The translations under genes and the position numbers were made by a program. DNA of 64,000 bases from assembly GCA_031253835.1 (NCBI GenBank), contig JAIRVP010000083.1:1-64000 (forward strand). The letters are read 5' to 3'. The notes beneath the pieces were generated by a model. The model saw only the letters and a program-made list of their open reading frames with translations. It was not told the DNA's origin and searched no databases. Each line of letters opens with the position of its first letter. Within the stretch, counting starts at the first letter, position 1. Positions 25,994 through 33,973 of the stretch are shown piece after piece. This stretch comes from Burkholderia sp. GTDB lineage: Bacteria; Pseudomonadota; Gammaproteobacteria; Burkholderiales; Burkholderiaceae.

Positions 25994-26551
25994 TATTGCC
26001 TCTCGAACAGAACGATAAATACCGCCGGCCGCAAAGGATCATTTGCGCCGACGCTCCGCACCGGGAATGCATTCGTTATGCGACGCACTCCGAGTTTTTT
26101 ACCGGGTCGGCGAATACCGACCGGCATGATTTACCCCACCCATATTTTTCTGCAACCGCACAATGGAATCAATTCCATTGCAAACGACAATTCAATAATC
26201 TGCAGCAATGCGAATTCATTTCGCGCATTTGCACACGCACGCAAATCGACGGCAAAAGCATGCCCCGCAAAGCTCGCCCGACAAGGCGACTCCGCTTCGA
26301 ACAGACGAACAATCCCCCACGGCGAGATGCCGATTAATCGCGAAACGGCGACCAATCGCAACTCGAGCCGATTTAATAAAATCGAAAGGATCGATTAACT
26401 AAACGGAAAGGAATATCTCGTATCTGGAATTTATTAAATTAAGTGAAAATACCGGCGCATATTAGGTTCCGGATTTACCGCCGTAAAGTAATAATTTGTT
26501 ACCGGGCTCGCCATTCTGATAAAAGGCGGCACGGGACCGATTCCATGCGGC
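25994..26551. other. AT-rich intergenic region upstream of the S10 peptidase
   Basis: About 560 bases of much lower GC than the neighbouring genes. A 9-bp inverted repeat lies at 26161-26180 (listed separately). No open frame here has a plausible start or codon usage. The promoter of the peptidase must lie here. Confidence 0.6.
26161..26180. promoter_or_regulatory. Inverted repeat, possible operator
   Basis: CAATGGAAT and ATTCCATTG are exact inverted arms separated by CA, 168 bases upstream of the S10 peptidase start. The symmetry and position suggest a dimeric regulator site; the binder is unknown. Confidence 0.45.
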
Positions 26552-26583
26552 GAAAAGAAAAAAGCCGGACGGCTGTCCGGCTT
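26552..26583 (-). terminator. Rho-independent terminator of the oligomer hydrolase gene
   Basis: A 9-bp stem (AAGCCGGAC/GTCCGGCTT) is followed on the minus strand by TTTTCTTTT, 26 bases after the hydrolase stop. Confidence 0.9.
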
Positions 26584-26608
26584 CGTTGCGGCGGCGCGGC
26601 GGGCGCCG

Positions 26609-28699
26609 TCAGAGCGGCACGTCGATCGTGCCGGCGCCCGTCGTGATCGCGTTCGCGCCCGGCGCAGCCGAGATCGGCGGCAGGTTCGCGCTCGTCAGCG
26701 CCGGTGCGGCGCCCGGCGTGCCGCCGCGCGGCACCGTGCGGATCACCTGCGACGGCGGCAGCGGCGCGCCGTTCTTCAGGTGCTTCCACATCAGGTTCAG
26801 CGCCTGCAGGTTGTAGTAGTGGACCGGCACGAAGCGCGTGTCGAAGCCCGCCACCGGCAGGAACGCGTCGAAGTGCTGGCCGTTCGTCACCTCGTAGAAC
26901 ACGAGCTGGCTGCGCCCGGCTTCGCTGATGCCGTTCTGCGCGACGTACGCGCGCGATGCGTGGTTCACCGGCACCAGCGCGTCGCTGCGACCCTGCACGA
27001 TGATTGCCGGCTTGCCCTGCAGGTTCGCGTTCACGCGCACCGCGTCGACGTTCGCGGGCATCCCGAGCATCCCGTTCGTCCACAGCTGGCGCAGGCACAG
27101 CGCGCCCGCGAAGCTCGCATCGGGTGTCGCGAGCCGGTGGTCGACGCCCGCGCCGTTGTTGAACACCAGGTCGATGCCGGCCGTCGGCGGCACGCCGTTG
27201 CCGACGCCGAACACGGCCGGCATCGGCGACGTGGCGGGCGCCGCGACCGCGCCCGTCGCCGGATTGGTCGTCGCGAAGCTGAAATTGCACAGGTTGTCGG
27301 TGACGCGCGAGCGCGTGTACGCGTTCGCATAGGTGACCGCGATCGCCGGAATCGCCTGCGAATCCCACATCGGCGCCTGCAGCAGGTCGGAATCGGCCAG
27401 ATAGCCGGCCGCGTGGAGCTGCGCGAGCGCGTCGGCCGCCTGGCTCTGCGTGTCGGCGCCCGCCACCAGCCCGGCCGCGGCGAGCGTCGCGCAGCGCTGC
27501 GTGCGGATCGACTGCGTGGTCGCGGCCGGCAGCGCGCTCAGGTACGGCGCGGCGGCGAGCGACGCCGACGCGGCCGCGCACGGCTGCAGCAGGTTCGCGA
27601 GCGTCGCGTAGTCGGCCAGCGGCCGGCCGAACGACGGCACCGGCTGGCCGCCCGTGCGCACGATCGCGTTCGGCGACATCCGCACGTTGACCTGCGGCTC
27701 GCCGACCACGACGGCGGTAATCCAGCCGCGGCTGTCCTGTTCGGCCGCCGCAAGCGACGCGCCGCCGCCGTTGCTGACCGACGCGGCGATCGTCGTGATG
27801 TCGCCGGGACGATAGCGCACGCCGTGATGCGAGCCGTCGATCAGCGGTCCGAACTGCTCGTTCAGCGCCCAGTACGCGAACTCGACCGACTGCAGCGTCA
27901 CGCGCCCCCAGTCCTGCTCGGGATTCTGCTGCGAATGCGCGTGCTTGAAGGCGTAGCGGTTCGGGAAGCGGTTGTTGAACGCGGCGAGATCGCCGCTCGT
28001 CACGTTCGCGGTGAACAGGCTTGCGGTGCCGGCCAGCACCGCGTTCGCGAGCGTGCCGTCGATCAGCGTGACGGTGTCGGAGCCGAGCTCGTGCGCGCCG
28101 TTGCCGCCGCCCTTGTCGTTGTAGGCAACCGCGCAGCCGCGCTTGAGCGCCCACTCGCCGGCCGCGGAGATCGCGCCGTACACGCCGCGCGAGCCCGACG
28201 ACGTCGCGGTGACGATGCATGGCTGCGCGGGATTGAAGCTGGCCGGCACCTGCACGAGCAGCGTCACGTTCTTCGTGCCGCTGCCGTCGTCGGAGTACGC
28301 GAGATATTCGGTGCCGGGGATCTTGCCTTCGCCGAGCGTGTCGTTGCCGTCGAGGTCGACGTTCGGCCCCCAGAAGCGGCCGTAGCCGCCGTTCGCGCTC
28401 ATGTCGACGAGCGCGCGGTAGTTCGACCAGATCGCGAGGCGGCGCAGCTCGGCGCTCGTCGGCCGCGCGGCGTTCGCGAAGCCGGGCGCGGTGGCCGTGC
28501 CGAGGCCCGTCTTGCCGAGGCCGGCCGTCAGCAGGTCGTCGCTCGCGCCGTCATAGGCCGTCGTGCGCACGCTGCCGGCCACGAAGCCGGGCAACCGGTT
28601 GCGCTCGGCCGAATCGTCGCCGTTGCAGGCGCCGAGCATCGCGACCGCGGCCAGCGCCGCGCCGAAAACCATCCGCCTGCCCCACCCGAGCCTCGTCAT
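26609..28699 (-). CDS. D-(-)-3-hydroxybutyrate oligomer hydrolase
   Basis: This 696-residue enzyme hydrolyses 3-hydroxybutyrate oligomers released from poly-3-hydroxybutyrate. The mature N-terminus (LPGFVAGSVRTTAYDGASDDLLTAGLGKTGLG) is the hallmark of the Ralstonia/Burkholderia family. A signal peptide with a possible lipobox (MLGAC, Cys25) suggests export or anchoring. The likely nucleophile is the Ser in VSNGGGASLAAAEQD. I chose ATG 28699, which follows GAGAGGG and places the signal at the start; the open frame extends 37 codons upstream without a site. A terminator follows, so it is a single-gene unit. Confidence 0.92.
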   Translation of the reverse strand: MTRLGWGRRMVFGAALAAVAMLGACNGDDSAERNRLPGFVAGSVRTTAYDGASDDLLTAGLGKTGLGTATAPGFANAARPTSAELRRLAIWSNYRALVDMSANGGYGRFWGPNVDLDGNDTLGEGKIPGTEYLAYSDDGSGTKNVTLLVQVPASFNPAQPCIVTATSSGSRGVYGAISAAGEWALKRGCAVAYNDKGGGNGAHELGSDTVTLIDGTLANAVLAGTASLFTANVTSGDLAAFNNRFPNRYAFKHAHSQQNPEQDWGRVTLQSVEFAYWALNEQFGPLIDGSHHGVRYRPGDITTIAASVSNGGGASLAAAEQDSRGWITAVVVGEPQVNVRMSPNAIVRTGGQPVPSFGRPLADYATLANLLQPCAAASASLAAAPYLSALPAATTQSIRTQRCATLAAAGLVAGADTQSQAADALAQLHAAGYLADSDLLQAPMWDSQAIPAIAVTYANAYTRSRVTDNLCNFSFATTNPATGAVAAPATSPMPAVFGVGNGVPPTAGIDLVFNNGAGVDHRLATPDASFAGALCLRQLWTNGMLGMPANVDAVRVNANLQGKPAIIVQGRSDALVPVNHASRAYVAQNGISEAGRSQLVFYEVTNGQHFDAFLPVAGFDTRFVPVHYYNLQALNLMWKHLKNGAPLPPSQVIRTVPRGGTPGAAPALTSANLPPISAAPGANAITTGAGTIDVPL

Positions 28700-28769
28700 C
28701 GCCGCCCTCTCGATTTCGTTATCGGTCCGCCGTCGCGTCGCGCGCGGCTTGCGGCCTTTGAAGCGCAAA

Positions 28770-28793
28770 CGGGCCCCGGCATGCCGGGGCCCG
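28770..28793 (-). terminator. GC-rich palindromic hairpin after the BON gene
   Basis: A 24-base perfect palindrome (arms CGGGCCCCGGCA and complement) lies 45 bases after the BON-protein stop and is followed on the minus strand by GTTTGCGCTTC. It is probably a terminator with a weak U-tract. Confidence 0.6.
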
Positions 28794-28837
28794 CCTGGAA
28801 ACGGGCGCACGCGGCGCTCGCGCGCCGCCGCCCGGCA

Positions 28838-29203
28838 TCACTGCTGCTGAACCGTCAGCTTGTTCGTGACCGACGTCACGCCCTTCACGTCCTTCGCCGC
28901 GGCTTCAGCCTTGTCGATCTGGTCCTGGGCCGGCATCGTGCCTTCCAGCGTGATCGCGCCGCCCTTCGAGCGCACGACGAGGTTCGACACATTCACGCCC
29001 GATTCCTTCGAAATCGCCTTGCGCACCGCGTAGCCGAGCTTGCGGTTCGCCTTCTTCGCGGTTTTCGCGGCGGCCTTCGGCGCGCTGGTCGCGGCCGCCG
29101 GCGCTTCCGTTGCCGCTGCGTCGCTCGACTGCGCATACACGCTGCCCGACAGACAGGCCGCCACGGCGGCAACGCCCAACGCTCTCAACACGATCGACTT
29201 CAT
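28838..29203 (-). CDS. Periplasmic BON-domain protein
   Basis: A 121-residue exported protein with a signal peptide ending at SVYAQ and an Ala/Lys-rich linker. A single BON domain follows, from KLGYAVRKAISKESGVNVSNLVVRSKGGAITLEGTMPAQDQIDKAEAAAKDVKGVTSVTNKLTV; this includes the conserved Gly of ITLEGTM and the VxxVxNxL ending. BON domains bind phospholipid surfaces and help outer-membrane integrity under stress (OsmY, DolP). It lies between unrelated genes and appears monocistronic. Confidence 0.9.
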   Translation of the reverse strand: MKSIVLRALGVAAVAACLSGSVYAQSSDAAATEAPAAATSAPKAAAKTAKKANRKLGYAVRKAISKESGVNVSNLVVRSKGGAITLEGTMPAQDQIDKAEAAAKDVKGVTSVTNKLTVQQQ

Positions 29204-29643
29204 GCTATCTCCTTATCACTCCGGAACGGCCGTGCACAGTACGGCCGGATACCCCCAAAAACAGCCGGCCCGCGCGCGAACGGGCGGGACAGCCGGTGTT
29301 TTCCACGGCGATACGAGAGAGGCGACACAGGCCGGCGGTCGGCGCACGCGGATAGCGGGCCAGCCGGGCCGGACAGCCGCCGGCCGGACGCGCCCGGTCT
29401 CATTGCGTGCCGGGTCGCGCGCGATTCGGGCGCGGCTGCGTCGCACAATGTAATCCAGCGCCCGCCGAAGCGCAAAGCTTTTGACGCGGGGCCACCTGCC
29501 GCTGTCGCCGCCGTGCCGCGCCGGCGCCGCCCGACTCGCGCACGCACGGTGAAACCGGGTACCATCGCCGCGAGAATCCGCATCGTCCGTGACAACCGTC
29601 CGACCGTCATCGATGCGTCACGCCAGCGTCATCCGCCGATCCC
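29204..29643. other. Intergenic region, no gene recognised
   Basis: About 440 bases of high GC lie between the divergent BON and TAXI genes. Overlapping open frames exist on both strands but lack start signals. The promoters of both flanking genes should be here; I could not assign them. Confidence 0.5.
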
Positions 29644-31086
29644 ATGAAGCCTGCCCGTCCTCGCCCGCCCCGCCGCATCCTCACCCGCTTCGTCGCGGTG
29701 TCGTGGCGCGACCTCGCGCTGTCGATCGGCCCGACCGTGCTGCTCGCCGCCGCGGCCGTCTGGCTCGCGGTCAAGCTGATCCAGCCGGCGCCGCCGTCCA
29801 CGCTCGTGATCTCGTCCGGCCCGCCCGGCAGCACGTACTGGAATGCCGCGCAGAAATACAAGACGATCCTCGCGAAGAACGGCATCACGCTCGACGTCCA
29901 ATCGTCTGAAGGCTCCGCGCAGAACCTCGCGCGGCTGTCGAACCCGAACGCGCCGGTCGACGTCGGCTTCGTGCAGAGCGGCATCGGCCCGAAGGAGCGC
30001 GACGAGCACCTCGTGTCGCTCGGCAGCATCGGTTACGTGCCGCTCGCGATCATGTACCGCGGCCCGGTCGTCGCGCGGCTGTCCGACTTCAAGGGCAAGC
30101 GGCTCGCGCTCGGCGCGGAAGGCAGCGGCGCGCGCGAGCTGAGCCTCGCGCTGCTGAAGATGAACGGCATCGTGCCGGGCGGCTCGACCGAACTGCTGCC
30201 GACCGCCGGCGAGGACGCGGCAACCGCGCTGCTCGACGGCAAGATCGACGCGGCGTTCCTGTCCGGCGATTCGACGCAGATCCCGGTGATGGCGAAGCTG
30301 TTCCGCGCGCCGGGCGTGCACGTGTACTCGTTCACGCAGGCCGAGGCGTACGCGCGGCGCTTTCCGTACCTGACCGCGATCACGCTGCCGATGGGCGTCT
30401 ACGATCTCGGCCACAACCTGCCGCCCGCCGACATCCACACGGTCGCGCCGACCATCGAGCTGGTCGCGCGCGACTCGCTGCACCCTGCGCTGTCCGACCT
30501 GCTGATCGAGGCTGCGCGCGAGGTGCACGGCCACGCGACGATCCTGCAGCACGCGGGCGAATTCCCGTCGCCCGTCACGCGCGGGTTCCCGCTGTCCGAC
30601 GACGCCGCGCGCTACTACAAGTCGGGCAAGACCTTCCTGTACCGGCGGATGCCGTTCTGGGTCGCGAGCCTGGTCGACCGGCTGCTGGTCGTGGTCGTGC
30701 CGCTGATCGTCGTGCTGATCCCCGGGCTGCGGCTCGTGCCGTCGCTGTACGGCTGGCGCGTGCGCTCGCGCATCTACCGCTGGTACGGCGCGCTGATCGC
30801 GCTCGAGCGCCGCGCGCTCGGCGAGCATACGGCCGAGGAGCGCGTGCAGTTGCTCGACGAGCTGGACGACATCGAGGAAGCCGTGAACCGGATGAAGATG
30901 CCGCTGGCCTATGCCGGGCAGTTCTACGTGCTGCGCGAGCACATCGGCTTCGTGCGCGAACGGCTCACCGCGCACGACCAGGACGCGCCGGCGGGCTCGC
31001 CCGGCGCCGGCGGCCCGCCGAAGGCGCGCGCCGAGGCCGCGCCGCCGGCCGGCACGCCCCCTCGGGCGACTCCCGGTTCCGCGTGA
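29644..31086 (+). CDS. TAXI-family TRAP solute-binding protein, membrane-anchored
   Basis: 480 residues. An N-terminal membrane segment (LSIGPTVLLAAAAVWLAVKLI) is followed by a TAXI periplasmic binding domain (TLVISSGPPGSTYWNAAQKYKTILAKNGITLDVQSSEGSAQNLARL). A second hydrophobic segment (LLVVVVPLIVVLIPGLRLV, near residue 345) and a cytoplasmic, coiled-coil-like tail of ~110 residues come next. Ordinary TAXI proteins are soluble, about 320 residues, and pair with DctQM permeases. None is adjacent, so this long, doubly anchored type may act in sensing or with a distant permease. The ligand is unknown. Confidence 0.88.
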   Translation: MKPARPRPPRRILTRFVAVSWRDLALSIGPTVLLAAAAVWLAVKLIQPAPPSTLVISSGPPGSTYWNAAQKYKTILAKNGITLDVQSSEGSAQNLARLSNPNAPVDVGFVQSGIGPKERDEHLVSLGSIGYVPLAIMYRGPVVARLSDFKGKRLALGAEGSGARELSLALLKMNGIVPGGSTELLPTAGEDAATALLDGKIDAAFLSGDSTQIPVMAKLFRAPGVHVYSFTQAEAYARRFPYLTAITLPMGVYDLGHNLPPADIHTVAPTIELVARDSLHPALSDLLIEAAREVHGHATILQHAGEFPSPVTRGFPLSDDAARYYKSGKTFLYRRMPFWVASLVDRLLVVVVPLIVVLIPGLRLVPSLYGWRVRSRIYRWYGALIALERRALGEHTAEERVQLLDELDDIEEAVNRMKMPLAYAGQFYVLREHIGFVRERLTAHDQDAPAGSPGAGGPPKARAEAAPPAGTPPRATPGSA

Positions 31087-31180
31087 ACGGACGATCCGCG
31101 ATCATTGCTGCACGCGCGTGCCGCCGCGTAACATGGAGGCCGCCGCCAGGCGCCGCACGCCCCACCCTCTGGAGAACGAC

Positions 31181-31819
31181 ATGACAACCGGCCTCGATAC
31201 CGCCCAGCCTGCCTGGTTCTTCGACTTCGTGTCGCCGTTCTCGTACCTGCTGCTCGAACAGCACGACAAATGGCCGGACGTGCCGTTCGAACCCGTCGCC
31301 GTATCGCTGCCCGACCTGCAGCGCCACTGGGGGCAGCGCCCGAGCGCCGACGTGCCGGCCAAGCGCGTGTTCACGTACCGTCACGCGCTGTTTCGCGCGG
31401 AACAGCTCGGCATCCGCTTCAAGATGCCGCCCGCGCACCCGTTCGAATCCGACAAGCTGCTGCGCCTCGCGATCGCGCTGCGCGCCGATATCGCAACCGT
31501 GCTGGAGATGTTCCGCTTCATCTGGCGCGACGGCAACGATCCGTCGACGCCGGAAGGCTTCGCCGCGCTGTGCGAGCGCGTCGGCGTCGGCCACGGCGAC
31601 GAGCTGATCGAATTCGAGGAAACCACCGCGCAACTGGCCCGCAACAACGCCGACGCGATCGCGCTCGGCGTGTTCGGCGTGCCGACGTTCTGGATGAACC
31701 AGCAACTGTTCTGGGGCGAGGACGCGCTACCGATGGTGCTGTACTGCGCGCGCACGCCGAACTGGCTCGAATCGCGCGAGGTCAAGCGGATCAGCGCACT
31801 GCCGAAGGGGCGTGCGTGA
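31181..31819 (+). CDS. 2-hydroxychromene-2-carboxylate isomerase family protein
   Basis: 212 residues with the kappa-class GST/DsbA-like fold: AWFFDFVSPFSYLLLEQ at the N-terminus (SPFSY replaces CxxC) and ALGVFGVPTFWMNQQLFWGEDAL near the end. Members include the glutathione-dependent isomerase of naphthalene catabolism, but many serve unknown aromatic or thiol chemistry. No ring-cleavage genes are adjacent. The start at 31181 follows a GGAG site. A LysR gene lies 69 bases downstream on the same strand. Confidence 0.87.
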   Translation: MTTGLDTAQPAWFFDFVSPFSYLLLEQHDKWPDVPFEPVAVSLPDLQRHWGQRPSADVPAKRVFTYRHALFRAEQLGIRFKMPPAHPFESDKLLRLAIALRADIATVLEMFRFIWRDGNDPSTPEGFAALCERVGVGHGDELIEFEETTAQLARNNADAIALGVFGVPTFWMNQQLFWGEDALPMVLYCARTPNWLESREVKRISALPKGRA

Positions 31820-31888
31820 TGGCCGGTATCACGCACGGCAACGCGCGGCTGCGGTAAGGTTACGCGTCACCTGAACACCCCCCAACCG

Positions 31889-32836
31889 ATGGAAGACGAC
31901 GACCGTACCGCCTCGCTCGATATCTGGCTCGTGCGCGTATTGCGCACGCTGCTGCTCGAGCGCAGCGTCACGCAGGCCGCGCTGCGGCTGAACCAGACCC
32001 AGCCGGCGATCAGCACCGCGCTGCGCAAGCTGCGCGAAACGCTGAACGACCCGATCCTCGTGCGCGGCAAATCCGGCATGGTGCCGACCGAATACGGCGC
32101 ATCGCTGCTCGAGGCCGCGGCGCGCGCGCTGCGCGAGGTCGACTTCATCGCGACGCCGCACGGCGACTTCGATCCGTCGTCCGCGCGGCGCACGTTCCGC
32201 GTCGCGGCACCCGACTACCTGAACGATTTCTTCATGCCGACGCTGATCGAGCGCTTTCGCGACGCGGCGCCGCATGCCCACCTGGAAATCGATTCGCTGA
32301 ATCCCGCACTCGACCACGCGGGCGCGCTCGAATCGGGCGCGCTCGATCTCGTGATCGGCAACTGGCCGAAACCCGACCCGCAGTTCGCACGCCAGGACCT
32401 GTTCTCCGACACGATCGTGTGCCTGATGCGCGACGCGCATCCGCTCGCCCGCGTGCCGCTCACGCGCGAAGCGTATGCATCGGCCGCGCACGTCGCGCCG
32501 ACGCCGTACACCGGCGACAAGCGCAATGCGATCGAGATCGGCCTCGCCCGCGCGCGCCTCACGCGGCGCATCGTGACCACGCTGCCGTACTTCGGGATCG
32601 TGCCGCAGGTGCTGCTGCAATCGGACCTGATCTTCACGACGACGCGCCGCTTCGCGACGCACTATGCGCAGTTGCTGCCGCTCGTCGTCGTCACGCCGCC
32701 CGTGCCCTTTCCGCGCATCAAGAGCTACCTGCTCACGCACCCGCAGCCCGACCGGCCGACCGACATCGCGTGGCTGTGCGCGCTGATGCAGAGCGTGTCC
32801 GACGAACTGACGGTCGCCCGCACGCGCAAGCGCTGA
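31889..32836 (+). CDS. LysR-family transcriptional regulator
   Basis: A 315-residue regulator with the N-terminal winged helix VLRTLLLERSVTQAALRLNQTQPAISTALRKLRETLNDPILVRG and a C-terminal periplasmic-binding-like effector domain. The sequence resembles the NodD/PcpR-like branch. It follows the isomerase-like gene on the same strand, which may be its target or co-transcribed partner. The effector is unknown. Confidence 0.9.
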   Translation: MEDDDRTASLDIWLVRVLRTLLLERSVTQAALRLNQTQPAISTALRKLRETLNDPILVRGKSGMVPTEYGASLLEAAARALREVDFIATPHGDFDPSSARRTFRVAAPDYLNDFFMPTLIERFRDAAPHAHLEIDSLNPALDHAGALESGALDLVIGNWPKPDPQFARQDLFSDTIVCLMRDAHPLARVPLTREAYASAAHVAPTPYTGDKRNAIEIGLARARLTRRIVTTLPYFGIVPQVLLQSDLIFTTTRRFATHYAQLLPLVVVTPPVPFPRIKSYLLTHPQPDRPTDIAWLCALMQSVSDELTVARTRKR

Positions 32837-32864
32837 TACGCGACCGGCACCCCATGCGTGCCGC

Positions 32865-33266
32865 TCAGGCCGTGCAGAAGGTTTCCTGCAGATGGGTCCA
32901 GCGCACGATGCCCGCCGCGTCGCGCGCGAACACGGCCGTCGCACGACGCGCGGGCAGCTCGCCCGATGCCGCGTGCTGCGCCTCGAGATAGGTAATCACC
33001 GCATGCGACGCGTCGGCCGCGAGCACGCGGGTGTCCGACAGCGTGATGCGCAGCCCCGGCTTCGCGCCGGCGAGCTTCGCGAACAGCGCGCGCGTGCCGT
33101 CATGGTCGACGACGCGGCCGTCGGTCAGGATCATCGTGAAGTCGGGGGCGAACGCGGCGAGCAGCGCGTCGAGCGCCGCGGACGCGGTATCGACGCCGGA
33201 CAGCCAGCGCTCGATGGCGACGAGGCTCGCATCGAGCGCGTCGAGATAGATCGGGTGATCGGACAT
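32865..33266 (-). CDS. SnoaL/DUF4440-like nuclear-transport-factor-2 fold protein
   Basis: A small cytoplasmic protein of 133 residues. The helical start (IERWLSGVDTASAALDALLAAFAPDFTMILTDGRVVDHDGTRALFAKL) and the final RWTHLQETF strand fit the NTF2/SnoaL cone fold used by small isomerases, hydrolases and regulators. I chose ATG 33266; the upstream in-frame extension is low-complexity. It lies just after xdhC on the same strand, 88 bases away, but no purine role is evident. Confidence 0.75.
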   Translation of the reverse strand: MSDHPIYLDALDASLVAIERWLSGVDTASAALDALLAAFAPDFTMILTDGRVVDHDGTRALFAKLAGAKPGLRITLSDTRVLAADASHAVITYLEAQHAASGELPARRATAVFARDAAGIVRWTHLQETFCTA

Positions 33267-33354
33267 GGTGCGTGCACGGTAAGGCGCAGCCCGATGCCGC
33301 GCGTTGCCGTGCAGTGTATGCAAAAACGCGCGGCCGTGCGCCGGCCGCGCGGCG

Positions 33355-33972
33355 TTACCGCGAGCAGGACACGTCGTCGCGTGCGCGCCCCGCCGCCACC
33401 GCCTTCGCATCGGCCACCGGCATGCCCGAGCGCGCCTGCAGCAACTCCGCGCACACGGCCACCGCGATCGCGCCCGGCGCCTTGTCGACGATGCCCGCGA
33501 CGCCGATCGGGCACACCATCTCGACGAGCCGCGCCGGATCGACGCCGCGCGCCGCGAGCCGGCGCTCGAACTTCACGCGCTTGGTACGCGAGCCGATCAT
33601 CCCGAAGTACGCATAGTCGCGCCGCCGCATGATCTGCGCGGCGAGCGAGAAGTCGAGCGCGTGGTTGTGCGTCATCACGAGGAAGTACGCACCGGGCGGC
33701 GCCGCGTCGACGACGGCCTCCGGCGTGTCGGTCGGCTCCGGCTGCACGTTCGGCGGACATTCGTCCGGGAACAGCTCGTCGCGCGTATCGACCCACTGCA
33801 CGACGCACGGCAGCGCGCCGAGCAGCGTGACGAGCGCGTGACCGACGTGCCCAGCGCCGAACAGCACGATGTGCATCGGCGCCGGCGTGCCGGTCGCGCG
33901 GTTGCGCTGGCCGGTACCCTGCGCGAACGCGGGGATCGGCGCAGTGCGAAGCGAGCGGGCGGGGCCGTTCAT
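33355..33972 (-). CDS. xdhC: XdhC-family molybdenum-enzyme maturation factor, N-terminally truncated
   Basis: XdhC inserts the sulfurated molybdenum cofactor into xanthine dehydrogenase. The 205-residue product contains only the C-terminal Rossmann domain: MHIVLFGAGHVGHALVTLLG (GxGxxG), the THNHALDF segment and YFGMIGSRTKRVKFERRL. The usual ~120-residue N-terminal XdhC/CoxI domain, with its GGGHLEW and CCGG motifs, is missing. It is replaced by a ~30-residue unrelated lead (about residues 1-32). The start at 33972 directly follows the xdhB stop, so no coding space remains for that domain. An internal deletion is likely; function may be impaired. Confidence 0.85.
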   Translation of the reverse strand: MNGPARSLRTAPIPAFAQGTGQRNRATGTPAPMHIVLFGAGHVGHALVTLLGALPCVVQWVDTRDELFPDECPPNVQPEPTDTPEAVVDAAPPGAYFLVMTHNHALDFSLAAQIMRRRDYAYFGMIGSRTKRVKFERRLAARGVDPARLVEMVCPIGVAGIVDKAPGAIAVAVCAELLQARSGMPVADAKAVAAGRARDDVSCSR

Positions 33973-33973
33973 G

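Noticed and set aside
19499..31819. Two thioredoxin-fold proteins (19499-20230 and 31181-31819) as a duplicated pair
   Set aside because: They belong to different subfamilies (CPWC FrnE-like versus SPFSY isomerase-like) and are unrelated beyond the fold.
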